From: Episyrphus balteatus
Taxonomy: Eukaryota; Arthropoda; Insecta; Diptera; Syrphidae
DNA: 64,000 bases
Reading direction: 5' to 3'
Assembly: GCF_945859705.1 (NCBI RefSeq)
Contig: NC_079136.1
Coordinates: forward strand, 7,109,501 to 7,173,500
Shown: positions 53,816 to 64,000 of the stretch, piece by piece
Numbering within the stretch: the stretch's first letter is position 1
Layout: every line of letters begins with the position of its first letter
Made by a program: the position numbers and the translations under genes
Notes under the pieces: generated by a model
Told to the model about the DNA's origin: nothing
What the model saw: the letters and a program-made list of their open reading frames with translations, nothing else
Database searches by the model: none

Positions 53816-55880
53816 ATTAGTCACATATTGTATTCAAATAAAAAATATCAATTTTTTCAATGAAAAACACAAAAATTTAAATATTAAAATTGAGTAACTA
53901 ACAACAATTCTGTTAAGTTGCGGTAAGTTTTAAAGATAATAATTTAATGGTTTTTTGCATAGTCATATGTTTTGGTATAACAATCGAAATTTTGAAAAAG
54001 TTAAAACAAAGAAAAAGATATTCTTGTCATCATTTTAACACCTGCTAGCTAAATGAACTTATTAAACCTACTTCCAGTTAAATAAAAATAAAACCAACTG
54101 CCAATTCAATAAATAAATAAATAAATAAATAAGTAAAATACTTGCCTAAATTATTGGTAACTGTGTACATATTTATAAGTTGGTTAGATTTTACATGGTA
54201 AACAACAACAAACGATTGTTATTTGCTAAGTGTAAACAAATATAATTTGTTTGTAGTGGCTTCAGAGTATTTTTTTTTTTTTTTTTTTTTGGAAGCTTAC
54301 CAAACAATTACTAAGAACGAATAAAAACAATTGCTAAAAAATGGAATTTAAAAGTAATTTTCGAAAAATGGTGGAGTTACGAGGTTTCCTTATGAGGCCG
54401 ACGATAAATGATTCTTTTCTTTTTTTCTAAAGCGCTAAGGCAACAATTAAATCATCTTGAACTTAACTTTTTCTAAACGTGGAAGAAAATCATGATGATG
54501 TGGTAACGTTAATCAAACTGTATACGATATTGGTGTGAAATTAAAGGTAATATTGTCAGTAATAAAAATTCAGAGGTTTTCCGGGTTAAAGGTTGTCAGT
54601 TCGGTAATGCAGCCTGTTTTAACATTTAGATACAAAATGATATTTTTCAAAAAGCTTTAGGTATAGTTCCTGAAGAACGACCCAAATCAGAGGTCTTCCA
54701 GTCAAAAATTGGAAGTTTGGTCATACAGCCTGATTTAAGGTAAGGAGCTTTCTTCACTTCTAACGTTCCCCCAGGCTTGGGGGTGAAACGCCAAGCTTTT
54801 ATAATTAAGATCTCTAAATTTTGAAAGAAGACGTTATTACCGTTCTTTTGACATCATTCATCCTTTACAAAACTCCAATATTAATAACAATAGCAGCACA
54901 CCTTTTGTCTATTTTTTCCTCATATTGAGATAATTTTAAAAATACTTTGAATAGATAAAAGAAAAACTAAAACCAAATACAATGCAAAGCCCCCACCTCT
55001 CCCTATTGTCAATGGATATTTTTAATATTCAAGCTGCCTCAAAAGTTAAGCCAAATTAAAAAAAAGACCTCTTAGAAAAATATCTATCACAATTGACTCT
55101 GAAATATGTACTTAAATATCACGTTATTTAAATGAAGCTACAAATCCAATGAAATCCTCGAAAAAAATTGAAAATAAATATTTAAAAATATTAACTCATT
55201 TGTGAGTAAATAAATTAAATTTGATTGCACTTATGCAAAAATATTTCCACAAATACAATTACTAACAATTAAAAAGAAATAAAATGCCAACTATGAATAT
55301 TAAATTTATTTTTCTGAATTTATTTTTCCATTGATAAACAAAAAAATACGAAAAATCCCATTTATCTGTAAATAAAATAGTTCCTCTTTTTCGTTCCAAA
55401 AAAAAAAAAAAGATTAACAATACAAAAAAAAGAACAAACACACTCACCCACTTATAGCAGCGTGTGTTTTAATTAAGAGCATCAAATTATAAAAAGCCTT
55501 GCACTTGTATGCACAACCAACAAGTGAATAAAAGCCAACAATCCACCCACACTCACAATACTTTTTTGCAAATAAAAGAACTTCAACATCAGCAACACTA
55601 TTTTTTCGTTTGTGTGTCTGTGTGTTTTCGCCTTTGAGAGGTAAAATTTATTTCATTTTATTTTGTTTAATTTCCAAGAATAAATTTACATTCACCTTCG
55701 CATTGCAATTAGTGAAATTTATAATTATTCCTTACATTTTCACCCAAAATCGAGGGTCAGTTAAGCGTGATGCTAGGAAAAATTCGTGCAAAGAGTTTAT
55801 TTTAATTCGAAAATGCAGGCAAAAAAAGAGGCAGACGTAAACGCCAAAATAGTATTTGGATAAATTTAATTATTTTTTCT
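53816..55880. other. Unique AT-rich DNA, no gene seen
   Basis: Includes an (AAAT)n run at 54109-54132 and a T run at 54271-54290. Short frames without motifs. No repeat shared with the window. Confidence 0.4.
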
Positions 55881-56030
55881 GATATGTAGCAGCCGGTGCA
55901 GTCGGGCTAGCACAGTAATGGCGGGCGTTCCAAAAACATTGATTTATCTATTGAGATAGACCCAGATCTAATAAACACCTCGAAATGGCCTCTATCGACA
56001 TCCGAACAAATGTTTGGACATCAAGTTAAT

Positions 56031-57352
56031 AAAGGACAATGGTAATTTTGGCCCTGAGACCAATAACGATGAGTCATATGTCATTAAAAAGCTATTTTTG
56101 CTTACATCAATTGTTTGTATGGCGACAAACTTCAATTCGCTGTGTGAAAAAAGTTATAGACATAAATGTAGAGCTGGGTAAGAATAGGCAATATTCGGAG
56201 AAACGGCCGTAGACTTACTAAGCTCACGAGGTTAGGGGTTCAAATTATTGTCAAATGAAAGGTAAGTTGATAGAGAAAATGAAAAAATAGGGTTACCGCT
56301 TTTAAAATTGGAACTTCTAGGTGGCAACCCTATTTTAAAAGGAAAAATGGCATATAACATATCTTTGTAATATTATCAAATAAGAACATTTTTGAAATGT
56401 CACACAAAAGCCTTAATAGTGAAAAAAAACAATTAAATAATATTCGGAATGTAGGCCTACAAATTGGCAACCCTATTTAAGTTAAAAACAAACAAAAAAT
56501 ATATAAAAAAATCTTTTTTGAGCAAAAGAATTCAAACTTTTGTTGACATCCTCTTCTACCCTAAAAATGTCGAGTGCCACCTCGAAAATACGGGCAAGTA
56601 CTTCACAACCCTACGCGAATGCTAAGAAACACAGAAAAATATCTTTCAACAAAAATGTATCGTTTTTGATAGAGTTAAAGGCCAAAAGATAACATATAAT
56701 ATCACACATTTTGAGCCAGTATTTTTACTCTTTCTTAGCATTTGCGTAGGGTTGCCGAGTACTTTCTCGTATTTTTGATGTGGCAACCGACAATCTTAGA
56801 AAGAAGGGAATGTCAACAAAAGTTTGTATGTAGGTACTCTTTTGGTCAAAAAAGATTTTTTGATGTGTTTTTTGTTTTGTTTTCAATTTAAATAGGGTTG
56901 TCAATTTGTAGGCCTACATTCCGAATATTATTTTATTGATTTTTTCACTTTTTAGGCTTTTGTGTGACATTTCAAAAATTTTCTTATTTGATCATATTAC
57001 AAAGATATGTTATATGCCATTTTTTCTTTTAAAATAGGGTTGCCACCTAGAAGTTCCTATTTTAAAAGCGGTTACCCTATTTTTTCATTTTCTCTATCAA
57101 CTTACCTTTCATTTGACACCAATTTGAACCCCTAACCTCGTGAGCTTAGTAAGTCTACGGCCGTTTCTCCGAATATTGGCTATTCTTACCCAGCTCTACA
57201 TTTATGTCTATAACTTTTTTCACACAGCGAATTGAAGTTTGTCGCCATACAAACAATTAATGTAAGCAAAAATACCTTTTCAATGACATATGACTCATCG
57301 TTATTGGTCTCAGGGCCAGCTCCCATACATAAATTACCATTGTCCTTTGTCC
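56031..57352. mobile_element. 1.3-kb palindrome with GGTTGCCA boxes
   Basis: Arms of about 620-650 bp meet around 56690 with a short centre. They look about 95% identical over most of their length (GAGACCAATAACGATGAGTC, GGAGAAACGGCCGTAGAC, AAGCTCACGAGGTTAGGGGT, CGGAATGTAGGCCTAC and complements). AGGGTTGCCA or TGGCAACCCT boxes recur through both arms. The right arm has a short insertion near the outer edge (TATGTATGGGAGC). Terminal limits are approximate; the partial match TTTGGACA lies just outside on both sides. Confidence 0.8.
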
Positions 57353-57654
57353 AAAAACAACAAACAAACATACTTAGGGGCGAATGCGATGACAGGTATT
57401 CAAATTAGGGTAAATAATTACACAGGATATTTAATTTTAAGCAAATAATGAAAAGAATAACTGTTTTTTGGTATGTTTATGGGTCAAATTATCCCTTGGC
57501 AAACGCACTTAATAGCATATCACACCTAAATGATGAGAAATAGACTTACCTCTAATACATATCATATTTTTCTTGTTTTGATATAATAACGTACACGATT
57601 TAGCCTTATTTTCGTAACTTATAAAATAAAAAAAAATAAAAAAAAAAAAACAAA

Positions 57655-58110
57655 AAAAATCGTTTTTCAAAGGAATAGGAATAAAACAACATCTTAAATC
57701 AAATTGCACTGCTAAGCAAGTATGCAATTTCATTTGTTTTATTAAGATGCATTTATTGAAAAAAAAATTCAAAATCACTACAGCCGTTTTTTTAAAACTA
57801 ATTTTTTATAAATAATTTTTTTCTAAAAAAAGCTTTAAAATAAAATTCCATTTTGTAGAAATCACTAATCAACATCCGGTTTTCGAAAATTTGATTTAAA
57901 AAATAAAATTTTATTTTTTTTTTTAATCCAAAAATTATTTTTTTCAAAATTTAATTTAATTTTATTATTCGAATAATGTTTTACAAAAAGTTCCGTTGAA
58001 ATCGAATTAGTATTTTCGAAGAAAATCGGATTTAAAAAAATAATTTAAATTTTTTAACAAAATCGTAGCAGCCGTTTTTGAGATATTTCAATTTAACTAA
58101 AATCGGTTTT
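57655..58110 (+). repeat. Dispersed repeat family A, central part
   Basis: TTAAGATGCATTTATTGAAA, TTGTAGAAATCACTAATCAA, TTTTCGAAAATTTGATTT, GAAATCGAATTAGTATTTTC and TAGCAGCCGTTTTTGAGATA match, in order, the A copies at 5473-5880 and 1-120. Both termini are missing. Confidence 0.65.
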
Positions 58111-58246
58111 TTTGTATGACCTTTATTCGAATATAAAGTGTGGCTACTTTATTACGCCACTCATATAAAAAGACTTGAAGCATTTTAGAGAAGATTTTCG
58201 CTTCTTCCATGGTCACAGGTTTTAATTGCCTTCGAAATTGTTTATA

Positions 58247-58590
58247 CAGTGTGTCCCACAGTCACCACCCCAAACGAAAACCATGGATTTCTGAGGTCAT
58301 TTTAAGTCGAAACACTTAAGAGGTGATTTTCTTGTTTTCGTCCCGTTTTCGAGTTATGATGGTTTTTATGATTTTTGCTCTCTTTCCTTAACTGGCCTTA
58401 TCTTTACCAAGCTACGTTTGATTCGAAAGATTTTTTTACAACCAATCAAGAATTTGTTACAGTTTTAGTTTGTACAAAAACTTTATTTTTTCTGTGGGCA
58501 ACCGTTTCTCCGCAATTTTGCATCAAACCCAATTTTCTTCGTTTTTTAAAGTGTTTTTTTTTTTCACTTTCATATCATTTTATTCAAAAA
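58247..58590 (+). repeat. Dispersed repeat with CAGTGTGTCCCACAG start
   Basis: CAGTGTGTCCCACAGTCACC, ACGAAAACCATGGATTTC, GAGGTCATTTTAAGTCGAAA and GTTTTCGAGTTATGATGG look like a class of insect repeats ending in (A)CAGGGTGTCCCA; that recollection is not database-checked. TA precedes it (58245-58246). The other end was not found. Confidence 0.4.
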
Positions 58591-59204
58591 AACACGTAAA
58601 TGAGTATTAATTTTGTTCACTTTTTATTAAAGCCCAGTTTATTTTCTTAAAAAAAAATAACTTTTCTTTTAAAAAAAAGAATACACCGAAAAAAAATTTG
58701 ATAATAACAGGTATCAAATTAACATTTTTGAGTGACAAAAGTCGTCCAACAATTAAAATATCATTATAATCTTTGAACAACAACAACATCTTGAAGGTGC
58801 TACCACCAAGTGTTTTTATGGCTAGAGTTACAGTACTGTTTCACGGATCATTTTGACATTTTTTAAGTTTAAGTGGATAGTGAAAATTTCTTTCTTTTTT
58901 CAAAACATTACTGAAAATGAATATTCTTTACAAAATAGTGGTGATAATTTTTTTTCTATAATAGGTGATATAATTGTTTTGTTATTTTCTCCCAAACTAT
59001 GTGAAGTTTATTGCCGATCAAATTTTCTCAGTAAATCATACATTTTACTTCTAAAAAACATAAAGCGCATTTAAATTAGTACACATTAAGAATTTTTTAT
59101 TTATTATTTTTCAACAATTTGGAATGAGGAATTGAAATGAAAAAATGATAATAAAATATCAAAAAAAAATTTCAAAATGTGACATATAAATATCATAATG
59201 ATAA
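58591..59204. other. AT-rich DNA, nothing recognised
   Basis: Short A/T-driven frames only. Confidence 0.4.
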
Positions 59205-59747
59205 CACTGGTCAGCAACGGATGTAGAGCAAGAACCAAACCCTACTTTTCGAGAGGAATTTTGTGTGCTGAGTCCGAGTCTGAAGTCAAAATTTCACGGG
59301 CACGTCACGTTTTTGAAATAATTGAATATTAATAGGTCAAAAACGCGTTTTTGGGTACATTTGACATCGAATTACATCACAGTTTTTTTGGTAAAACTAC
59401 TTATGCAATCTCAAAACGCCATATTAATTAACACGTCCTAAAGGTATTTATATTTTTTCAAAATTATTTTTTTTTCTCAAAGATATTGAAAAAAGAAATT
59501 TATGATAGATATCTCAAAATCTTGATTATTTTTTTCAAAGTAATGAATGGTTTTTTGAATCAAATTCCATCTTGCGTCTTTTGATTTGGACTTATAAAGA
59601 GCAACATATTACGGAAAATATATATTTTTGACTAAACATAAAAAAAAACTCAATTAAAAATTAGTTTTTGAAGCTTTATAGCGAAAATAGTGATGACTGA
59701 TGACTATAGCTCAAAAACTAGACGTGATAGAAAAAATCTGTATTAAA
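59205..59747 (+). mobile_element. Transposon family H, truncated copy
   Basis: It starts CACTGGTCAGCAACGG after TAA and follows the complete copy (GTGTGCTGAGTCCGAGTC, AACGCGTTTTTGGGTAC, GCTCAAAAACTAGACGTG). The right end is replaced by an A/T-rich inverted repeat. Confidence 0.65.
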
Positions 59748-59972
59748 TTTAAAAAAAAAAATAAACAAACTGAGTGAATTAAAAAAAAAAATAATTTTTC
59801 AATACAATATTAATTCAAATGAATTAAAAACATTTTCTAAACTATTTTGGTTAAGAAAAGAACAAATAGATAAAGCTCAGAAAAAGTTTTAATTCATTTA
59901 AATTAATTATGTAGGTATTAAAAAATTATTTTTTTTTAATTCACTCAGTTTGTTTATTTTTTTTTTAATTAC
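59748..59972. repeat. A/T-rich inverted repeat (~225 bp)
   Basis: ATAAACAAACTGAGTGAATT near the left is inverted as AATTCACTCAGTTTGTTTAT near the right, flanked by A and T runs; TTAATTCAAATGAATTAA lies within. It stands where the H copy would have ended. Confidence 0.65.
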
Positions 59973-62888
59973 TTTCAGTAGTCTTTTTTATTATTTTGAT
60001 TATTAGTAGGGCAATTTTCAAAGTTTAAATAGAAATGGTCACTGTGGTGTATGAGTAACATTTTTCTTGAAACACATTTTTTGGTTCAGGTTTTTCAGGG
60101 TGAGTGAAGGGCATCATACATACATGAAATAGTTTTCCGTTTAAACAAAAACTTTACATTCTTAACTTGTTTTCAATATTTGTTTACTTTGGTTTGCAAT
60201 GAAAAAAAAGTGGATATCATAAAGTTAAATTTTGATATGAAATCATTCTTATTTCCCAAAAAGCATATAAATCAAAATTCCCTCAAATAATATGCAGGCC
60301 CTCTGAAAACTAACAATAGATTTATTATTGGTTAATATAAATCAAATATGTAACCAATATTGATAAGGACTTACGATAATCATAATGTAAGCATATTGTG
60401 TCGATATTAATCTAAAAATAAATTATCATACTCTTCTTGTCCAATTCAATTGCTGTAACGAAACTTTTACTCGTAGCTGGCATGGGCACTCACACATATC
60501 ATTTCATACTCATCCTTCGGTGGGAGATTATACTTCTTTTGTCGCGTCGGTCGACGTAAGTTGGATTTCTTTATCTTCGTTGTCTTCATCCCAAATTCAG
60601 ATTAACGTCATCAACATGATTGATAGCTTTGATTAATAAAAGAAACCAAAACCTCTGACAATGATTAAGGAGAACTATATCTGCACACTTGGCTTACCAT
60701 CAGATTTACATAAGAAAATAAATTTCATCACTGATGTTAACGTGACTTATTCAAGATTAATAATATCTTTTAAGCACAAAATTTTATTTATATAACAGAA
60801 AACAGAAGAAAAAAAAATGAAATAATTATATTTCAGAATATTCTCAAACAAAATCTTTCTTGCCGGGTCGTCATCGTCATCAGAAACAGAAAATTTATAT
60901 ATATCTAAGTTTAGAAATAATAATACAACAACAATAAAAAAAAAATACCCTCTCTATTGGTACTTTCACAAAAAAAATAGAAGCTCTTTTATTCCATATA
61001 CTCTTCCTCGTTTCCGTATTCAATAGAAGGAGATCCTTATAAGTCCTTATACATGTCATCGTATAATCAATTGTTCGGAGAGTTGGAAAGTTCATTGTTA
61101 TACATACTACTCTTGTACGTTATATCCTATACTTATTTTAAATTGGTCTGTCAAAAATGGTCTGGTGCGTGCGTTAAGGGAATTATCTCTGCCATTACCA
61201 GCGCAAAATTGACAAGATGCTTTTTGGGGTAGACTTTATCGTTCAAACATTCATTCAAGCCAATTTTACATATAGATTAAAGAATTTCAACAGTTCATAA
61301 TGAGAGGGATCCGGATCGGGTGATAATGTTAGGATAAAGGCTAGGGTAATTTCACCCATTTTTGATCCACATAAAGAAAAGTTCAAGTAGCATAAAGTCA
61401 GATTTACAAAAAATATTGAAAAAAAAGAATACAAAGGGAAATAAAATTACACCCAAAAATTTAAGCCTTTAAAATTTATTCAACATATTTTTTTTTCCCT
61501 TTCTAACTAAATTATTGTTGGATGAGAAATAAATAAATTTGGCATGTTTGTACCTTCTTATCGAGCTTAATTTGTCTGGAATTCAATTACAAAATGACAT
61601 TTATTAATCGTTATCATTATTATTATCGAAATGTTTACTTTCTATGAAAAGAAGGACCAAGTTTGAATTCCAAATTTTTGTTTTTTTTTTTCTGTTGTTG
61701 GATTAAGTTAACTTTAACATTATTTTGTGAATATTTGATGAGAGTTGTATTCGTATTAAAAATGGTAACAGATAAATTAGACTTCATTTATTTTAGTCAA
61801 AAAAAGTAAAAAGACGTGATTAAAACTCATTTGTTATGTAAGAAAGTGCCTTTTACTGAAAACGAAAAAAATAATAATTTAGTGAAATTCAGGACTAATT
61901 TCAGTTTGTTTAACAAAAAACCAGCAAAGTAAGGTTAAAATTTTAAGCAAAAAAAAAAAAACATGGACATATTCATTTTTTTTTAAATTCCAAACTAAAA
62001 ATGTTAGTTCTTCTTTAGTTTAATTTAAGTGATTTACAAAATTTGTTTAAATATTCTAATCACGAATTAAAAAAAAAACTCTCTCTATTTTTTAATTTAA
62101 CTATATCCTATAAAATGTAACTCAAAATTAAACATCATACACAACATATGTTTGTACAATTTCCTATACTACATGATTGACATGCATTATAAAAAGTTAA
62201 TTCTAACTTCAACTCACATGTTGAAATATATTATTTGCTCTCTGGTTTATGGTTAGATAGAACTCTCTGTCTTGTATGTTCGTGCTGGGAATAAATTGCC
62301 ATAATTTAAAACAATTTGGGTTTCAAATTGTGTGGTCGAAGGAAGTTCCTTTAATAAAATTTATGATTACATGTGTCGTTATGTTGTATAGTTACGTGCT
62401 ACATGAATGATAAATTTTTAGCTTGAATTTATTTGCAAAGGAGTTTTTTTTTAATTTGCGTACATATGGTAATATTTTTTTTAATTTTTAGGTTTTTTCT
62501 TCATAATATAATCATTAATATTTTTTTAAAATTTTTTTTTTTCAAATTTCGTTTCAAAAATATACGTTTTTAATAAAAAAAAATTAGACACAAAAAAAAA
62601 CTTAGTCAAGAACCGTATTAACAAAACGTTTTTTCTTAAAAAAAAATTAATAAAAGTTTGTGAGATTATTAATGGGCTTTTATGGCCTTAAAAATGATTT
62701 CGAGCAATTGCATTGTTTTTAATTCTTAATTATAACAGATTTTTCTGTTTAAGGAGAAAAAAAGAAATGTGAGACAAAAAAAAATGTATTAATGCAGAGT
62801 TGTAAAAATATCAATTGAAAAAAATGCATTTGAAATTTAAAAAAAAAATATTTATTGCAACTGAAAAAAAATGTCCATTAAAACAAAT
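59973..62888. other. Unique AT-rich DNA, no gene seen
   Basis: Contains the third CACTGTGGTGTATG motif (60040). A slightly GC-richer patch at 60450-60600 ends in GGTCGACGTAAGTTGG, a good-looking 5' splice site, without a frame to go with it. TTATTATTAT runs lie near 61615. Nothing else. Confidence 0.35.
60040..60068 (+). repeat. Dispersed motif CACTGTGGTGTAT (copy 3)
   Basis: CACTGTGGTGTATGAGTAAC then a T run, as at 31831. Confidence 0.35.
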
Positions 62889-62892
62889 AAAA

Positions 62893-62918
62893 TAAAATGC
62901 ACGACTGGGTCGCACGTA
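62893..62918 (+). repeat. Dispersed repeat family A, first 26 bp only
   Basis: TAAAATGCACGACTGGGTCG then CACGTA, the family's left end, cut by the following transposon at its TA. Confidence 0.7.
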
Positions 62919-63184
62919 CAGTGACGAGCAAAAGTGGTCAAATGTTTTGCCTTTTTTGAGAAAGTTGTTTAAAACTTAGTGTTCTTTACATGAATTAAAT
63001 CGTTTTTATTTTATTATTTTTCTATTTTATGCCAGCATTTGTTTTCCTGATTAAAATTTAAAAAAATGCTTCATTGTTCAAAAATGGAGAGTATCATATT
63101 GGTATTTGGACTTGACCAATTGTGCTCGTTTTGGAAAAAGGCTTTTGTTTCAATATATTGAGTGTACTAGAATTAATTTTTACC

Positions 63185-63700
63185 ACTTTTAACCACTTTT
63201 AACAATGCCGCGAGATAGGATCTATCAATCTGTGAAGAAATAATTTTAAAATTCGGTCGTATTTCAGCTTAATGGAAAGCTCAAAGCTCATCGCTTTTAG
63301 ACTTGTGTTTTTTTACTGCGCTTACAATTTCTTCAAAAATTTCAACAGATTTTCAGCCAGATTATGTCAGGGTCTTATGCTGACTACGAAACTGTCTAAA
63401 ATTTTTTATTTCTGAAGCAATATTTGACAATTTTAAAGGTTTTGGTGGGGTCTTCATCTAGTTGAAAAATTATATCAGACAACACGGAGTCTTCTTTTGC
63501 CAAAAAAAACTTGGTAAATTGTTTCGTTTTATATCAGGATAGGTTTGCTTGTTCATTATTTTTTCAAAATTAGCTAGCAATCCACAAGATAACACCGGAA
63601 AATATTCTTGAGTCCATAATAATTTATGTCCGTTCTATAAACTTGATACTGCTGAAATGTTTTTTCCAGTTTTGGATAGTAACTAGATTTGCATTCTATT
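63185..63700 (-). pseudogene. Tc1-like transposase remnant, C-terminal catalytic part
   Basis: Reading the minus strand from about 63640 down, KIMNKQTYPDIKRNNLPSFF corresponds to the family's G-x-M-x-x-x-x-Y-x-x-I-L segment. A frame change leads to DEDPTKTFKIVKYCF, the counterpart of the conserved DNDPKH-type region with the second catalytic aspartate. After further stops, DPDIIWLKICWNF stands where the SPDLNPIE-x-LW box with the third catalytic residue is expected. At the end LIDPISRHC fits the C-terminal region of the family. At least four stops or frame changes are present, so no enzyme can be made. The N-terminal DNA-binding part is not seen. Assignment is by motif order read by eye. Confidence 0.7.
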
Positions 63701-63869
63701 TCTTCTGAGTTCTCGTCAATTCAATCTACTTTTCCCATTGGTTATTGATTCTTTTTTGTGGTTATAGTTAAAGTTTTAGTAAAAGTTTTAGTAAAAATTC
63801 ATCTAACCTAACGATTTTTGACTTAAAAAAAAGGTTTGGTGATGTTCTGTTTGAGTTTTTGGGGGGAGT

Positions 63870-64000
63870 TCCCGACCTTTGATAAAATTTGAAGATATGA
63901 TGAGGAGGAGAATCTATCTTGATATAAAACGGTACAATTTAACAAGTTTTTTTTGGAAAAAGAAGACTCCGTGTCGTGTGATATAATTTTTCAACTACAT
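63870..64000 (+). pseudogene. Second Tc1-like transposase remnant, opposite strand, cut by window end
   Basis: On the plus strand FEDMMRRRIYLDIKRYNL followed by TSFFWKKKTPCRVI and a stop is homologous, residue by residue, to KIMNKQTYPDIKRNNL and PSFF of the minus-strand remnant at 63185-63700. At DNA level 63912-64000 is the inverse of about 63450-63540. The rest lies outside the window. Confidence 0.6.

Larger units (their letters stand above)
62919..64000 (-). mobile_element. Decayed Tc1-like transposon, runs off the window
   Basis: It starts CAGTGACGAGCAAAAGTGG directly after TA (62917-62918) within the first bases of a family A copy. The order on the minus strand is transposase remnant, then end. 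Beyond 63700 a second transposase remnant begins in the opposite orientation, so either two copies are joined head to head or the element is a foldback form. The far end is outside the window. Confidence 0.65.

Noticed and set aside
60533..60600. Exon ending at GGTCGACGTAAGT
   Set aside because: A good donor match alone, without an open frame, acceptor or start signal.

Overview
This 64-kb window looks like non-coding, transposon-packed DNA from an insect, most likely a fly. By eye it is roughly 70-75% A+T, with long A/T runs everywhere. No convincing intact protein-coding gene, rRNA or tRNA is visible. The longest open frames (61-144 codons) lie in low-complexity DNA, repeats or unique AT-rich DNA and show no domain I recognise. 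Structures with clear transposon hallmarks dominate: hAT-type elements with perfect 8-bp target duplications, Tc1/mariner-type elements with TA duplications, MITEs, long palindromic foldback elements, and a dispersed repeat with a (GACGCACA)n / GTCY-type microsatellite and a GCAAGTAAA end like that of dipteran DINE-1/mini-me elements. The organism call is inference from these repeat types.

Layout. 0-2.4 kb: tail of dispersed repeat 'A', a repeat bounded by ACCGACTTCC ('R'), and an asymmetric palindrome. 4.4-7.9 kb: a rearranged copy of family 'H', then an A copy split by a 995-bp Tc1-like element that keeps transposase remnants, then a MITE. 10.1-11.3 kb: an unusual element of eight ~150-bp units, each opening with AAACACCCTTTCACC; a second complete copy lies inverted at 48.7-50.0 kb and a three-unit remnant at 31.0 kb. 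14.3-16.1 kb: a MITE candidate and a hAT element. 17.8-25.5 kb: a nest of palindromes inserted in one another. 25.9-30.2 kb: an H element with TTA duplications, unique DNA, and a 1.23-kb hAT element. 31.3-34.2 kb: unique DNA, GC-richer at 32.2-33.4 kb, where promoter-like elements can be seen. 34.5-42.7 kb: hAT MITE, an 87-bp hairpin MITE, H and R copies, and an A copy split by a hAT element. 42.7-48.7 kb: mostly unique, with a ~146-bp TTC microsatellite and a small TA-flanked element. 50.3-57.4 kb: a MITE and two long palindromes (3.1 kb and 1.3 kb). 57.6-60 kb: A, a CAGTGTGTCCCA-ended repeat and H copies. 60-62.9 kb: unique. 62.9-64 kb: the first bases of an A copy, cut by a decayed Tc1-like element whose transposase remnant is followed by a second remnant in the opposite orientation at the window edge.

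No genes act together here. What can be read is insertion history: A copies serve as targets for two Tc1-like and one hAT insertion, an A copy inserted into one palindrome arm leaves its empty site visible in the other arm, and at least six long inverted repeats could fold into long double-stranded RNA if transcribed. The unique stretches may be introns or intergenic DNA of a large gene, but the sequence alone does not decide this.
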